Shown here piece by piece: positions 14,041 through 22,618 of a DNA stretch of 36,154 nucleotides. Each line of letters starts with the position of its first letter. Within the stretch, counting starts at the first letter, position 1. Source of the stretch: Lachnospiraceae bacterium (GTDB lineage: Bacteria > Bacillota > Clostridia > Lachnospirales > Lachnospiraceae); NCBI GenBank assembly GCA_017511045.1, contig JAFWLM010000117.1, forward strand, positions 1 to 36,154. Direction: 5' to 3'. The notes beneath the pieces are model-generated. The model worked only from the letters and a program-made list of their open reading frames with translations. It had not been told where the DNA came from and made no database searches. The translations under genes were made by a program, and so were the position numbers.

Positions 14041-16731
14041 ATGCTGAAAAGTCATGAGAAATTTCATTCCAAGGACGGAAAGCGTTTGATCCTGATCGTC
14101 GACGACGAGATGATCAACCGCGAGATACTTGGAAACATCTTACAAAATGAATATGATCTTCTTTTTGCCAAAGACGGAAAAGAAGCGCTGGATCAGATCA
14201 GGGAAAACAAAGACTATCTGTCTTTGATTCTCTTAGATCTTCTGATGCCGGAAATCAGCGGCATGGAGCTTTTGAAACTCTTAAAAGACGATCCGGATAT
14301 GAGTCATATTCCGGTTATGGTGATGACGTCCGAAAAGGGTGCAGAGGTAGAAAGCCTTAATCTTGGCGCTAGTGATTTCCTCACAAAGCCGTATTCGCAG
14401 CCGGAAGTTGTAATGGCTCGTGTCTTAAAGACGATCGAGCTTTCCGAAGACCGTGAGATCATCCAGTCTACAGAACGTGACCCATTAACAGGACTGTATA
14501 ACCGCGAGTTCTTCTTTAGCTATGCTGAGCAGTACGATCAGTATCATAAAGAAAAAGAAATGGACGCCATTGTCGTGGATATCAACCATTTCCATATGAT
14601 CAATGAGCGCTATGGAAAAGAATATGGCGATGTTTTATTGAAGACGATCGGTGAGCGGCTGCGTGAGAAAGTGCAGGATAACGGCGGCATCGTCTGCCGA
14701 AGATCTGCAGATACCTTCCTTGTCTACTGTCCGCATGGAAAAGATTTTAAAGAGATCCTGGATCATGCATCGGAAGGTCTTGGGGAAGATATGCAGGAAA
14801 ACTCGAAAGGCCGCGTACGTCTTCGTATGGGTGTTTATCCAAGCTGCGATAAGAAGCTGAATATCGAACGACGCTTTGACCGTGCAAAGTTGGCTGCTGA
14901 CCGCATTCGTTCGGATTTTACCGCATCCATCGCTTTTTATGATAAGACACTTCACGATGCGCAGATTTATTCAGAACAGCTGATCGATGATTTTCCAAGA
15001 GCGATCAAGAATAAAGAATTCCAGGTATATTACCAACCGAAGTTTGACATTCGTACAGACACACCGGTGCTTGCAGGTGCGGAAGCGCTTGTCCGCTGGA
15101 TCCATCCGGAGCTTGGCTTCATTAATCCCGGAGTTTTTATTCCGCTATTTGAAGAAAACGGCCTGATCCAGCAATTGGACTACTATGTCTGGGAAGCAGC
15201 GGCAGCTCAGATGAAAGAGTGGAAAGAACGCTATGAATTTTCCCTTATCGTCTCTGTTAATATTTCCCGTATTGATATGTACGATCCGCTGCTGGTTGAT
15301 AAACTGAACGGTCTGGTTGAAAAGTATGGACTGACGGCGAAGGACTATGCGCTTGAGATCACGGAGTCTGCTTATACAGAAGATTCCGAACAGATCATTG
15401 AACAGGTCAACGTCCTGCGCAGCAAAGGCTTCCGTATTGAGATGGACGACTTTGGAACGGGATATTCTTCTTTGAATATGATCTCGAAGCTGCCAATCGA
15501 TGTGCTTAAAATCGACATGCTCTTTATCCGTGCTGCATTTGGTGACCGGCAGGATATGCGCATGCTGGAGCTGATCATGGATATTGCAGATTATCTGGAC
15601 GTCCCTGTGATTGCAGAGGGCGTGGAAACCGAAGATCAAGTTGAGGCACTTAGAAAATTAGGCTGCGACTATGCACAGGGCTTCTTCTTTTCGAAACCGG
15701 TTAAGACAGAAGAGTATGACGTATTTCTGGAAGAAAGAAAGAAATATCTGGAAGAACAGAAAAAAACAGCGGGAACGGAAAGTGAACTGCAAAAGCGCCT
15801 GATGGAAGATGAAAGACACAGACACATTTCATATTCCCGTATTGCCCAGGCCCTTGCGCAGGATTATTTCGGTATCTACTATGTTGACCTCGTTACGGAT
15901 GATTATATTGAATATAGTTCCGCTGAAGAATATAAAGGCCTGCATCTGGAAGAGAGCGGAAGAAATTTCTTCGAAGAAACAAGGCGAAATATTGAACAAG
16001 TGATTTACGAGGCTGACAAAGAGCAGGCACTTAAAGTTTGGACTAAGAGCAATATTCTTAAAGGACTTGAGGCTGCGACAAGTTATTCTGCTACGTATCG
16101 AATTGTTATGGGCGGCAAGCCGATCTTTATCAACACGAAAGCGATCCGGATGAGTAAGGATGATGACCGGCATATCGTTGTTGGTATCAGCAATGTCGAT
16201 GCACAGATGCGAAGAGAACAAGAACTTGTAAAAGCACAGGAACTCATCTTGAAAGATGCTCTTACCGGAGTTAAAAACAAAATGGCTTATCTTCAGTCGG
16301 AGAAAGATCTCAACATAAAGATCGCATCCGGACTGGCAAAGGATTTTGCGCTTGCTGTATGTGACTTAAATGACCTCAAAGAGATCAATGATACGAAAGG
16401 TCACAGCGCGGGTGATCAGTGCCTTGTAGAGGCATGCAGGATCATCTGTAACATCTTTAAACACAGTCCGGTATTCCGTATCGGCGGCGATGAATTTGTT
16501 GCCATTATGCGTGGACAGGATTATGAGAATCGGATGGAACTGCTGAAAGAGATGGAAGAGACGAACCGGAATAATGCAGCAGAACGAAAGGTGACGGTTG
16601 CCTGCGGCATGTCGGAATTTATTCAAGGCAAGGACCATACAGTGGCAGAAGTCTTTGACCGCGCAGATAGAGAAATGTATGCAAATAAGAGGTCCGGTCG
16701 ATTATCGAATTCCGAAGGGCTGACAGACTAA
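14041..16731 (+). CDS. Response regulator with GGDEF-EAL and a second GGDEF domain
   Basis: The 896-residue protein starts behind AAAGGGGACAACGCA. Receiver domain: acidic pair D21/D22, phosphorylatable D66 (LILLDLLMP), K117. First GGDEF-like domain (about 140-300): DPLTGLYNREFF is intact but the signature reads SADTF (RRSADTFLVY), so it is probably inactive. EAL domain (about 310-560): EAL at 348-350 in EALVRW, an NISR block, the ITE of LEITESAY, DDFGTGYSSL at 469-, a Lys in LKIDMLF and AEGVETEDQ, so phosphodiesterase residues look complete. A region of about 150 residues, perhaps PAS-like (GIYYVDLVTDDYIEYSSAEE), follows. The last domain has DALTGVKNK, CDLNDLKEIND and intact GGDEF (815-819), with no RxxD inhibitory site upstream. 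It could both make and degrade c-di-GMP. Confidence 0.93.
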   Translation: MLKSHEKFHSKDGKRLILIVDDEMINREILGNILQNEYDLLFAKDGKEALDQIRENKDYLSLILLDLLMPEISGMELLKLLKDDPDMSHIPVMVMTSEKGAEVESLNLGASDFLTKPYSQPEVVMARVLKTIELSEDREIIQSTERDPLTGLYNREFFFSYAEQYDQYHKEKEMDAIVVDINHFHMINERYGKEYGDVLLKTIGERLREKVQDNGGIVCRRSADTFLVYCPHGKDFKEILDHASEGLGEDMQENSKGRVRLRMGVYPSCDKKLNIERRFDRAKLAADRIRSDFTASIAFYDKTLHDAQIYSEQLIDDFPRAIKNKEFQVYYQPKFDIRTDTPVLAGAEALVRWIHPELGFINPGVFIPLFEENGLIQQLDYYVWEAAAAQMKEWKERYEFSLIVSVNISRIDMYDPLLVDKLNGLVEKYGLTAKDYALEITESAYTEDSEQIIEQVNVLRSKGFRIEMDDFGTGYSSLNMISKLPIDVLKIDMLFIRAAFGDRQDMRMLELIMDIADYLDVPVIAEGVETEDQVEALRKLGCDYAQGFFFSKPVKTEEYDVFLEERKKYLEEQKKTAGTESELQKRLMEDERHRHISYSRIAQALAQDYFGIYYVDLVTDDYIEYSSAEEYKGLHLEESGRNFFEETRRNIEQVIYEADKEQALKVWTKSNILKGLEAATSYSATYRIVMGGKPIFINTKAIRMSKDDDRHIVVGISNVDAQMRREQELVKAQELILKDALTGVKNKMAYLQSEKDLNIKIASGLAKDFALAVCDLNDLKEINDTKGHSAGDQCLVEACRIICNIFKHSPVFRIGGDEFVAIMRGQDYENRMELLKEMEETNRNNAAERKVTVACGMSEFIQGKDHTVAEVFDRADREMYANKRSGRLSNSEGLTD

Positions 16732-16764
16732 GCGCCGGAAAAAGAGAAACACGAAGATAATAAA

Positions 16765-16794
16765 ACTCCTGCAGAATGGTCTGCAGGAGTTTTT
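16765..16794. terminator. Bidirectional terminator
   Basis: A perfect 10-bp stem (ACTCCTGCAG / CTGCAGGAGT) with loop AATGGT and a T-run (T5 counting the stem's final T) lies between two convergent genes. The left side is A-rich (TAAAA), so it may also serve the minus-strand lipoprotein gene. Confidence 0.88.
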
Positions 16795-16841
16795 AATATG
16801 CTGTGTATGCGCGGATTATTTGTATTTACGCTGCCGGTTTT

Positions 16842-17417
16842 TTATTTGGTAACAACACTTTCTAAGATCGACTTCACCTCAGGATCTTCCCAGGTGATTC
16901 CTGTATCTTTTCCATCGGCGGAAATTAAGATGTTGAAATCGTACTGTGCATCTTCTGCTTCGTAGTGGATGAACTGATATACATAACCCATGGATTCGCC
17001 TTTGTATGCGGAGCATTCTTTTCCTTTGATCGTAACACCGCTGATGTCTACTACATCGTCGTAGAAGCTTCGGGAATCTAAGACATATGCATTCGGGCTG
17101 TACCAATAGATTCGTACGCTCGGTCTTGAATATGCATCGAACTCATCTTTTGCGCCTTTTGCAAGCAGGATCGTTTCCGGATCAACCGGATAGTTTCCTT
17201 CTGCATCTTTGTCGCCAAAGATATCATCCTGCGGGAATGCTGTCCATCCGGATGGAACGGATACTGTAAATACACCAACGTCATAAGTTTCTGCAGCACC
17301 ACCGCCGGAGTTTCCGCCTCCGCCGCCACCGGAGTTTCCACCTCCGCCGCCGCATGCGGAAAGGACGAATGCTGCTACACAAACAATTGCAATGATTGCA
17401 AGCAGTTTCTTTTTCAT
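16842..17417 (-). CDS. Putative lipoprotein of unknown function
   Basis: The 191-residue product has a signal ending in FVLSAC (lipobox Cys22), a flexible Gly/Asn/Ser linker (GGGGGNSGGGG pattern, about residues 23-40) and a domain beginning YDVGVFTVSVPSGWTAFPQ. That opening (F-V-P-GW) is common in small lipid-anchored proteins that resemble PsbP/LpqN-like folds, but I cannot assign a family. The ribosome site is GGAGG, 10 bp before the chosen ATG; a second ATG 7 bp upstream is in another frame. It is the only minus-strand protein gene I accept here, and it diverges from the cobalamin-riboswitch transcript. Confidence 0.85.
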   Translation of the reverse strand: MKKKLLAIIAIVCVAAFVLSACGGGGGNSGGGGGGNSGGGAAETYDVGVFTVSVPSGWTAFPQDDIFGDKDAEGNYPVDPETILLAKGAKDEFDAYSRPSVRIYWYSPNAYVLDSRSFYDDVVDISGVTIKGKECSAYKGESMGYVYQFIHYEAEDAQYDFNILISADGKDTGITWEDPEVKSILESVVTK

Positions 17418-17472
17418 AACTCATGTTCCTCCATATATTTTAGAAATATTAATAAGCATCAGTTGCAAAGTC

Positions 17473-17481
17473 ATTATATCA
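17473..17481 (-). promoter_or_regulatory. Extended -10 promoter of the minus-strand lipoprotein
   Basis: On the minus strand TGATATAAT gives an extended -10 (TATAAT at plus 17473-17478 with TG one base upstream). A -35 is poor. It would start transcription about 50 bp before the lipoprotein gene. Confidence 0.55.
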
Positions 17482-17613
17482 TGGCATTTCCTGAAACAAG
17501 GAAATCACAGATTTTTTTAACGTACTAAAATAATACAAAAAAGTGTGATTTTTGATACTGGAAGTGCAGTTTACTTTCGGCAAAAGATACATGGGATGTA
17601 GCTATCCAAACAG

Positions 17614-17642
17614 TTGACAAAACAGGCCTAAAGTGGTATACC
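17614..17642 (+). promoter_or_regulatory. Promoter of cobalamin-riboswitch transcript 1
   Basis: TTGACA (17614-17619), a 17-bp spacer and TATACC (17637-17642) form a sigma-70 type promoter that would begin transcription just before the riboswitch. Confidence 0.6.
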
Positions 17643-17663
17643 AAATTTTAATCGAACAAGTTT

Positions 17664-17845
17664 AAGTGCCGCTGTTTTTTTTAGCACGATTCAGCGGAGA
17701 ATAGGGAATCCGGTCAGAGTCCGGAACGGTGCCGCCACTGTAGGCGCGGAGGCTTCTTCTAAGGCAGTATGCAAGCCATTGGGATGATCCTGAGAAGGCA
17801 GAAGATAAGCTGATGATGCGCAAGTCAGGAGACCTGCTTAAATGG
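17664..17845 (+). ncRNA. Cobalamin riboswitch 1
   Basis: The conserved core is clear: ATAGGGAATCCGGT...AGTCCGGAACGGT, GCCGCCACTGTAGG (17701-17743) and, after a peripheral region, AAGTCAGGAGACCTGC (17822-17837). These are the hallmark blocks of the cobalamin riboswitch (B12-box). It precedes an exported CbiK-like lipoprotein gene. A terminator hairpin at 17905-17938 is the likely expression platform, so adenosylcobalamin or another corrinoid should shut the operon off. Exact ends were estimated by eye. Confidence 0.93.
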
Positions 17846-17904
17846 ATGTTTTGTATGCCTCGGCAAATGGGCAGAAGGAACTTTTGTATTGCGCAAATAC
17901 GGCC

Positions 17905-17938
17905 GCAGCAATCTTCTATAAGATTCGCTGCTTTTTTT
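17905..17938 (+). terminator. Riboswitch 1 expression-platform terminator
   Basis: GCAGCAATCTT (17905-17915) pairs with AAGATTCGCTGC (17920-17931) with one bulged C, followed by T7. It lies between riboswitch core and gene. About 110 bp further sequence without a credible gene, including a TGCGCC/GGCGCA hairpin near 18009-18030, precedes the ribosome site. Confidence 0.85.
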
Positions 17939-18047
17939 GTGCGAAAAAGTCCTTGGAGGCGGCGTGTTCGATAAGGCGAGCACTTTGTTTTATACGTGAA
18001 CCAAAATTGCGCCAGCTTATACCGGCGCAGTAAAGAAATAGGAGGTT

Positions 18048-19304
18048 ATGAAATTGAAAAAGCAAACAGTTAGCAAACTGATCGTTCTGTTAGCAGCTCT
18101 TACGCTTGTTATCGGAATGATCGCTGGATGCGGATCCAGCAACACACCTGCTGGCAGCGGTGCAGCTCCGGCTGGCAGCGCAGCAGTAGCAGACGCTGAT
18201 GCAGAAGCAGCAGCAAACGTTGACGCACTTATCGCAGCTATCCAGGTTCAGGAATGGACTGAAGGCAACGATGAGCGTTGTGCAGAAGCTAAAGCAGCAT
18301 GGGATGCTTTAACAGATGCTCAGAAAGAACTTGTTGAAGAAGCAGATTACTTCGGACGTGACACAGGTGATGCTTCCCTCGATGATCCTCGCAATCAGGA
18401 TGAGATCGGTGAGAACGAGCTCCTTGTTGTAAGCTTTGGTACTTCCTTCAACGACAGCCGTGTTAAAGATATCAAAGGCGTTGAAGATGCACTTGCAGCA
18501 GCATATCCGGATTGGTCTGTAAGAAGAGCTTTCACAGCTCAGATCATCATCAACCACATCCTTGCACGTGATGGCGAGAGCATTGACAATGTTGAGCAGG
18601 CTCTTGAAAGAGCAGTTGCAAACGGAGTTAAGAACCTTGTTATTCAGCCGACTCACTTAATGCATGGTAATGAGTATGAAGAGCTTGTTGGAACTCTCGA
18701 AGGATACAAAGACAAATTTGCAAGCGTAAAAGTTGCAGAGCCGCTCCTTGGTGAAGTTGGTGCTGATACTGCAGCAATCAACGCTGATAAAGAAGCAGCT
18801 GCAAAAGCTTTAGTAGCTGAGGCTGCTAAGGTAGCTGGTTATGATTCTGCAGATGCAGCAGCAGCTGACGGCGTTGCATTCGTATTCATGGGACATGGTA
18901 CTTCTCACGAAGCAGCTATCACATATGATCAGATGCAGACACAGATGGCACAGCTTGGATACAAGAACGTATTCATCGGAACTGTTGAAGGAAATCCGGC
19001 TGATACCGCTCTTCCGGAAGTTAAGAAAGCTGTTGAGGCTGCAGGTTTTACAAAGATCGTTCTTCGTCCGATGATGGTTGTTGCTGGTGACCACGCTAAC
19101 AACGACATGGCAGCAGACGAGGAAGGCTCCTGGTACTATGGATTTGTTAATGGCGGTGAATTCGAAGTTGAAGGCGCTGACGCACCTGTTGAAATCGGAA
19201 ATGGATTTGGTGCTGACAATGTAACTACCCAGATCGAAGGTCTTGGAAGAATCGCTGACATCCAGGCTATGTATGTAGCACATACACAGGCTGCAATGCA
19301 GTAA
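18048..19304 (+). CDS. Exported CbiK-like sirohydrochlorin cobaltochelatase lipoprotein
   Basis: The 418-residue protein starts 2 bp after an AGGAGG site. A signal with lipobox MIAGC (Cys28) is followed by a Gly/Ala/Ser linker, a short helical FIVAR-like segment (about 50-100) and a full CbiK chelatase domain from about 120. Metal ligands of the CbiK family are in place: His283 in FMGHGTSHE, Glu314 in GTVEGN and His349 in VVAGDHANND. CbiK inserts Co2+ into sirohydrochlorin, normally in the cytoplasm; a periplasmic form (CbiKP) is known in Desulfovibrio. Here the enzyme is lipid-anchored outside the membrane and sits under a cobalamin riboswitch, so cobalt or tetrapyrrole capture is as likely as biosynthesis. 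A cytoplasmic paralogue is at 29801-30586. Confidence 0.9.
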   Translation: MKLKKQTVSKLIVLLAALTLVIGMIAGCGSSNTPAGSGAAPAGSAAVADADAEAAANVDALIAAIQVQEWTEGNDERCAEAKAAWDALTDAQKELVEEADYFGRDTGDASLDDPRNQDEIGENELLVVSFGTSFNDSRVKDIKGVEDALAAAYPDWSVRRAFTAQIIINHILARDGESIDNVEQALERAVANGVKNLVIQPTHLMHGNEYEELVGTLEGYKDKFASVKVAEPLLGEVGADTAAINADKEAAAKALVAEAAKVAGYDSADAAAADGVAFVFMGHGTSHEAAITYDQMQTQMAQLGYKNVFIGTVEGNPADTALPEVKKAVEAAGFTKIVLRPMMVVAGDHANNDMAADEEGSWYYGFVNGGEFEVEGADAPVEIGNGFGADNVTTQIEGLGRIADIQAMYVAHTQAAMQ

Positions 19305-19350
19305 ATCGATCGATTTATAAATCCTAAATCGAATTATATGAACAAACAAT

Positions 19351-19380
19351 CGTCCCGTAAGGCTTTGGCCTTGCGGGGCG
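19351..19380 (+). terminator. Strong hairpin after the CbiK lipoprotein gene
   Basis: CGTCCCGTAAGGC pairs with GCCTTGCGGGGCG over 13 bp (two G-T pairs) with loop TTTG. There is no T-run after it, so it may attenuate or stabilise the mRNA rather than end transcription fully. Confidence 0.55.
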
Positions 19381-19495
19381 AATGTTGCGTTAATAGGAAT
19401 GGCAGAAAAAGCGGATTTTGTGTTTTTTTGATTGTTTTTCTTCAGAAAAGTAATGAGAAAAATATAAAATTATGAACAGGTATCGGAGAATAATT

Positions 19496-20044
19496 ATGAA
19501 AAAAATATTAGTTGGAATTTTTAGTCTTTCGCTGATCGCAATGCTTGCTCTTGCGGCTTGCGGAAATAACGGCGGCGGTGAAACGACGGGCGGTGCAGCT
19601 CCTGCAGGACAGGAAGTAAATGCAGGATCAGGCGCAGTAAATGGTGATGAGCAGACTGCAGATCCGAATGCGCTGGCAGACGGTGTCTATGTGGTCGATG
19701 TTGATACCGGAAGCAATATGTTCCATATCAACGAAGCAAAGGAAGGCAAGGGTGAACTCACTGTTAAAAACGGCGAGATGACACTTCATGTAACCCTTAC
19801 TTCAAAGAAGATCGTAAATCTCTTTGTCGGAACAACGGAAGAGGCAGAGGCGGCAGATGAATCTGAGCTTCTTCAGCCAACGACGGATGAAGTTACTTAC
19901 AGTGACGGCATGACAGATGAAGTCTATGGCTATGATATTCCATGCCCGGCAATTGGTGAGCCGTTTGATGTTTCCATTATTGGTACACATGACAACTGGT
20001 ACACCCATCCTGTAACTGTAACGAACCCGGTTCCGGTTGAATAA
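19496..20044 (+). CDS. A1-module lipoprotein
   Basis: The 182-residue protein starts at the ATG after GGAGAATAATT; an in-frame ATG 24 bp upstream would add basic residues before the signal and has no ribosome site. Lipobox LALAAC gives Cys22. After a Gly-rich linker, residues ~62-177 form a module I call A1: DGVYVVDVD, SNMFHINEA, ELTVKNGEM, VNLFVGTTEEAE and HDNWYTHPVTV. The same module is found in the proteins at 30590-31840 and 34019-36154. Its general order recalls NEAT-type beta-sandwiches, but the heme-binding YxxxY motif is absent. Position behind the riboswitch-controlled chelatase suggests a role in corrinoid or cobalt handling; the ligand is unknown. Confidence 0.82.
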   Translation: MKKILVGIFSLSLIAMLALAACGNNGGGETTGGAAPAGQEVNAGSGAVNGDEQTADPNALADGVYVVDVDTGSNMFHINEAKEGKGELTVKNGEMTLHVTLTSKKIVNLFVGTTEEAEAADESELLQPTTDEVTYSDGMTDEVYGYDIPCPAIGEPFDVSIIGTHDNWYTHPVTVTNPVPVE

Positions 20045-20121
20045 ATATAAAACATCAAAAACTGTAAATAAATGTCATGATTTTGATACAGAAAAGAACT
20101 TGGAATACAGTATGAATTTCA

Positions 20122-20150
20122 TTGTGCAAACATGGCAGAAATGATAAAAT
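20122..20150 (+). promoter_or_regulatory. Candidate hemA promoter
   Basis: TTGTGC (20122-20127), a 17-bp spacer and TAAAAT (20145-20150) lie about 90 bp before hemA. The leader then contains TTGAGGACG / CGCCCTCAA (20174-20182 and 20201-20209), a 9-bp stem with one mismatch. Confidence 0.45.
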
Positions 20151-20236
20151 TTAAAAGTTAAGTTTACGCATAATTGAGGACGCCAGGGAAAATCCTTAGA
20201 CGCCCTCAAACTATCGTAAAGGGGAGTAGAAACACT

Positions 20237-21469
20237 ATGGCAATCTGGATGGCAGGAGTCGATCATAATAAAGCAGACCTGGATGTAAGAAGCGTCTTTT
20301 CTTTTACATCCAAACGTATGGCGCTTGCGTATGAAACTTTTATGGACATGGATGAGGTGAATGGCTGCATCATGATCTCAACATGTAACCGTATGGAAAT
20401 CTGGTTCAGCGTAAAGCATACGGCGACATTCTCTCCGGTGCAGCTGCTTTGCGATCATATTGAAGTGGATGCCGAAAAGTACAGCCCATACTTCGTGGAA
20501 CGTGAAGACAGCGAAGCGGTCGATCACCTGTTCCGCTTAGCCGCAGGTCTGGAGTCCAAGATCGTAGGCGAAGACCAGATCATCACCCAGGTGGGTGACG
20601 CAGTGGCTTTTGCCAGAAGCTGTTACGCTACGGATAATGCCTTGGAGGTCCTTTTCCGTCAGGCGATCACTGCGGGAAAACGTGTCCGCACAGAAACAAA
20701 TCTTTCCACTGCAGACCGTTCCGTTATCCATACTGCACTCAGGATGCTCGGAGAAGAAGGCATTTCAGTAGATGGCAAGAAGTGCATGGTCATCGGCAAC
20801 GGCATGATGGGCAAACTTTCTGCCCAGACCCTGATGGACTACGGCGCAGATGTTACAGTTACTGTCCGTAAATATCATAGCGGAGTTGTTGATATTCCAC
20901 TTGGCTGCAAACGCATTGATTATGATGAGCGCTATGGGCTTCTTCCGGAATGCGATATGGTGGTAAGTGCAACCAGCAGTCCGAATTATACGATCACACT
21001 TGAAAAAATGAATGAACTTTCTGTCGATCATACGATCCCGATGATCGATCTTGCAGTTCCAAGGGATATCGATCCGGAAATCAAAGCACTTCCCTGGATT
21101 TCTCTTTACGATATTGATTCTTTCCATATCGATGTTCAATCTGAAAAATTTAAAAAGAATTTAGCAAAAGCAGAGGCGATCCTGAACGAAGAAAAGGAGC
21201 GCTTCTATGAATGGTATGAGGGACGCGATTTCGTCCCGATGATCCAGGAATTAAAGAAAAAGGCAGGCGGAGATGTCAGCGTCCGCATGACGCCATATAT
21301 GAAGCACGTTCCGCTTGAGAGCGAGGAAAAAGAGCAGCTGATAACGGAAGTGGAAGGGGCATCCGAAAGAATGATGAATCATCTTCTGTTCGGCCTTCGT
21401 GCAAAACTTCCGGATAAAACGTTCCGTGATGTTTTAGATGCGATGGAAGAACTCCTTTCAAAAGAATAA
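20237..21469 (+). CDS. hemA: Glutamyl-tRNA reductase
   Basis: This 410-residue enzyme reduces glutamyl-tRNA to glutamate-1-semialdehyde with NADPH, the first step of C5 tetrapyrrole synthesis. The nucleophile is Cys50 in STCNRMEIW, the same position as in E. coli; GEDQIITQV (111-119) and the nucleotide loop GNGMMG (187-192) are in place, and a helical C-terminal dimerisation part follows (from about 310). The ATG follows AAAGGGGAG; a longer frame to a TTG at 20174 has no ribosome site and covers a leader hairpin. It is the first of a run of tetrapyrrole genes and is followed 63 bp later by hemB. Confidence 0.96.
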   Translation: MAIWMAGVDHNKADLDVRSVFSFTSKRMALAYETFMDMDEVNGCIMISTCNRMEIWFSVKHTATFSPVQLLCDHIEVDAEKYSPYFVEREDSEAVDHLFRLAAGLESKIVGEDQIITQVGDAVAFARSCYATDNALEVLFRQAITAGKRVRTETNLSTADRSVIHTALRMLGEEGISVDGKKCMVIGNGMMGKLSAQTLMDYGADVTVTVRKYHSGVVDIPLGCKRIDYDERYGLLPECDMVVSATSSPNYTITLEKMNELSVDHTIPMIDLAVPRDIDPEIKALPWISLYDIDSFHIDVQSEKFKKNLAKAEAILNEEKERFYEWYEGRDFVPMIQELKKKAGGDVSVRMTPYMKHVPLESEEKEQLITEVEGASERMMNHLLFGLRAKLPDKTFRDVLDAMEELLSKE

Positions 21470-21532
21470 AAATGAAGATATCTTTTATTGGCAGATAAAA
21501 GTTGGAATATAAAACAAGGAGATGGATAAACA

Positions 21533-22516
21533 ATGGATTTAACAGTCAGACCAAGAAGATTAAGAAGTTCGGAAGCGCTCCGTAAAATGGTGCGTGAGAC
21601 AAGAATGGATGCAGCGTCGCTGATCTATCCGATGTTCGTTATGGATGGCGAAAATAAAGTGGAGGAAATCGATTCCCTTCCGGGACAGTTCCGCTATACG
21701 GTTGACCGCATGGATGAAGAAATCGAAAGACTCCTTGCAGCAGGCGTTCAAAATGTCATGCTCTTTGGCATTCCGGAGATTAAGGATGAAGTCGGAAGTC
21801 AGGCATATGCAGAAGACGGCGTTGTACAGAGAGCGCTCCGCCGCACGGCTGAAAAATATCCGGAGATGTATCTGATCACGGATGTTTGCATGTGTGAATA
21901 TACTTCCCATGGTCACTGCGGTGTTTTATGCGGTCACGACGTCGATAATGATAAGACCTTGGATCTTCTTGCAAAGACAGCGCTTTCTCATGTACAGGCG
22001 GGTGCACAGATGGTTGCTCCTTCTGATATGATGGATGGCCGCATCGCTGCTATTCGTGAGTGTCTTGATGCAAACGGCTATACGAATATCCCGATCATGT
22101 CTTATGCCGTTAAATTTGCTTCTGCGTTTTACGGACCGTTCCGTGAGGCAGCAGGATCTGCTCCTTCCTTTGGTGACAGAAAGAGTTATCAGATGGATTT
22201 CCACAACAGAAGAGAAGCTTTGAAAGAGGCAATGCTGGATGTGGAAGAAGGCGCAGACATCATCATGGTTAAACCGGCAATGAGCTATCTTGACCTTGTG
22301 CGTGAAGTGCACGACATGACAGATCTTCCGATCGCAACTTACAGCGTAAGCGGTGAATATGCGATGGTAAAGGCAGCTGCTGCAAACGGCTGGATCGATG
22401 AAGACCGCATCGTAAGCGAAATGGCAACTGCAGCATTCCGCGCAGGCGCAGATATCTATATCACATACTATGCAAAAGAAATTGCAAAATATATGAAAGA
22501 CGGCATCATTGGTTAG
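21533..22516 (+). CDS. hemB: Porphobilinogen synthase (ALA dehydratase)
   Basis: The 327-residue enzyme condenses two 5-aminolevulinate molecules to porphobilinogen. Residues for a zinc-type active site are visible: Cys119, Cys121 and Cys129 in DVCMCEYTSHGHCG. The Schiff-base lysines are Lys194 (YAVKFASAFYGPFREAAGSA) and Lys247 (MVKPAMSYLD). Length is normal for the family. The ribosome site is AAGGAG, 12 bp before the ATG. Gene order hemA-hemB-hemL here differs from the classic hemAXCDBL order of Bacillus. Confidence 0.96.
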   Translation: MDLTVRPRRLRSSEALRKMVRETRMDAASLIYPMFVMDGENKVEEIDSLPGQFRYTVDRMDEEIERLLAAGVQNVMLFGIPEIKDEVGSQAYAEDGVVQRALRRTAEKYPEMYLITDVCMCEYTSHGHCGVLCGHDVDNDKTLDLLAKTALSHVQAGAQMVAPSDMMDGRIAAIRECLDANGYTNIPIMSYAVKFASAFYGPFREAAGSAPSFGDRKSYQMDFHNRREALKEAMLDVEEGADIIMVKPAMSYLDLVREVHDMTDLPIATYSVSGEYAMVKAAAANGWIDEDRIVSEMATAAFRAGADIYITYYAKEIAKYMKDGIIG

Positions 22517-22618
22517 CTTTGGTGATTAGGCCGATAAATGGTATTGATTGAAAACATTATTCAGAAAAAATGAATCTGGATGACGGCTGGTAAATAAGAT
22601 TAAAGGTCAGGTAAGCAA

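Noticed and set aside
17842-18033. A 63-residue + strand frame before the CbiK lipoprotein
   Set aside because: It begins at the end of the riboswitch and runs through its terminator hairpin; no ribosome site.
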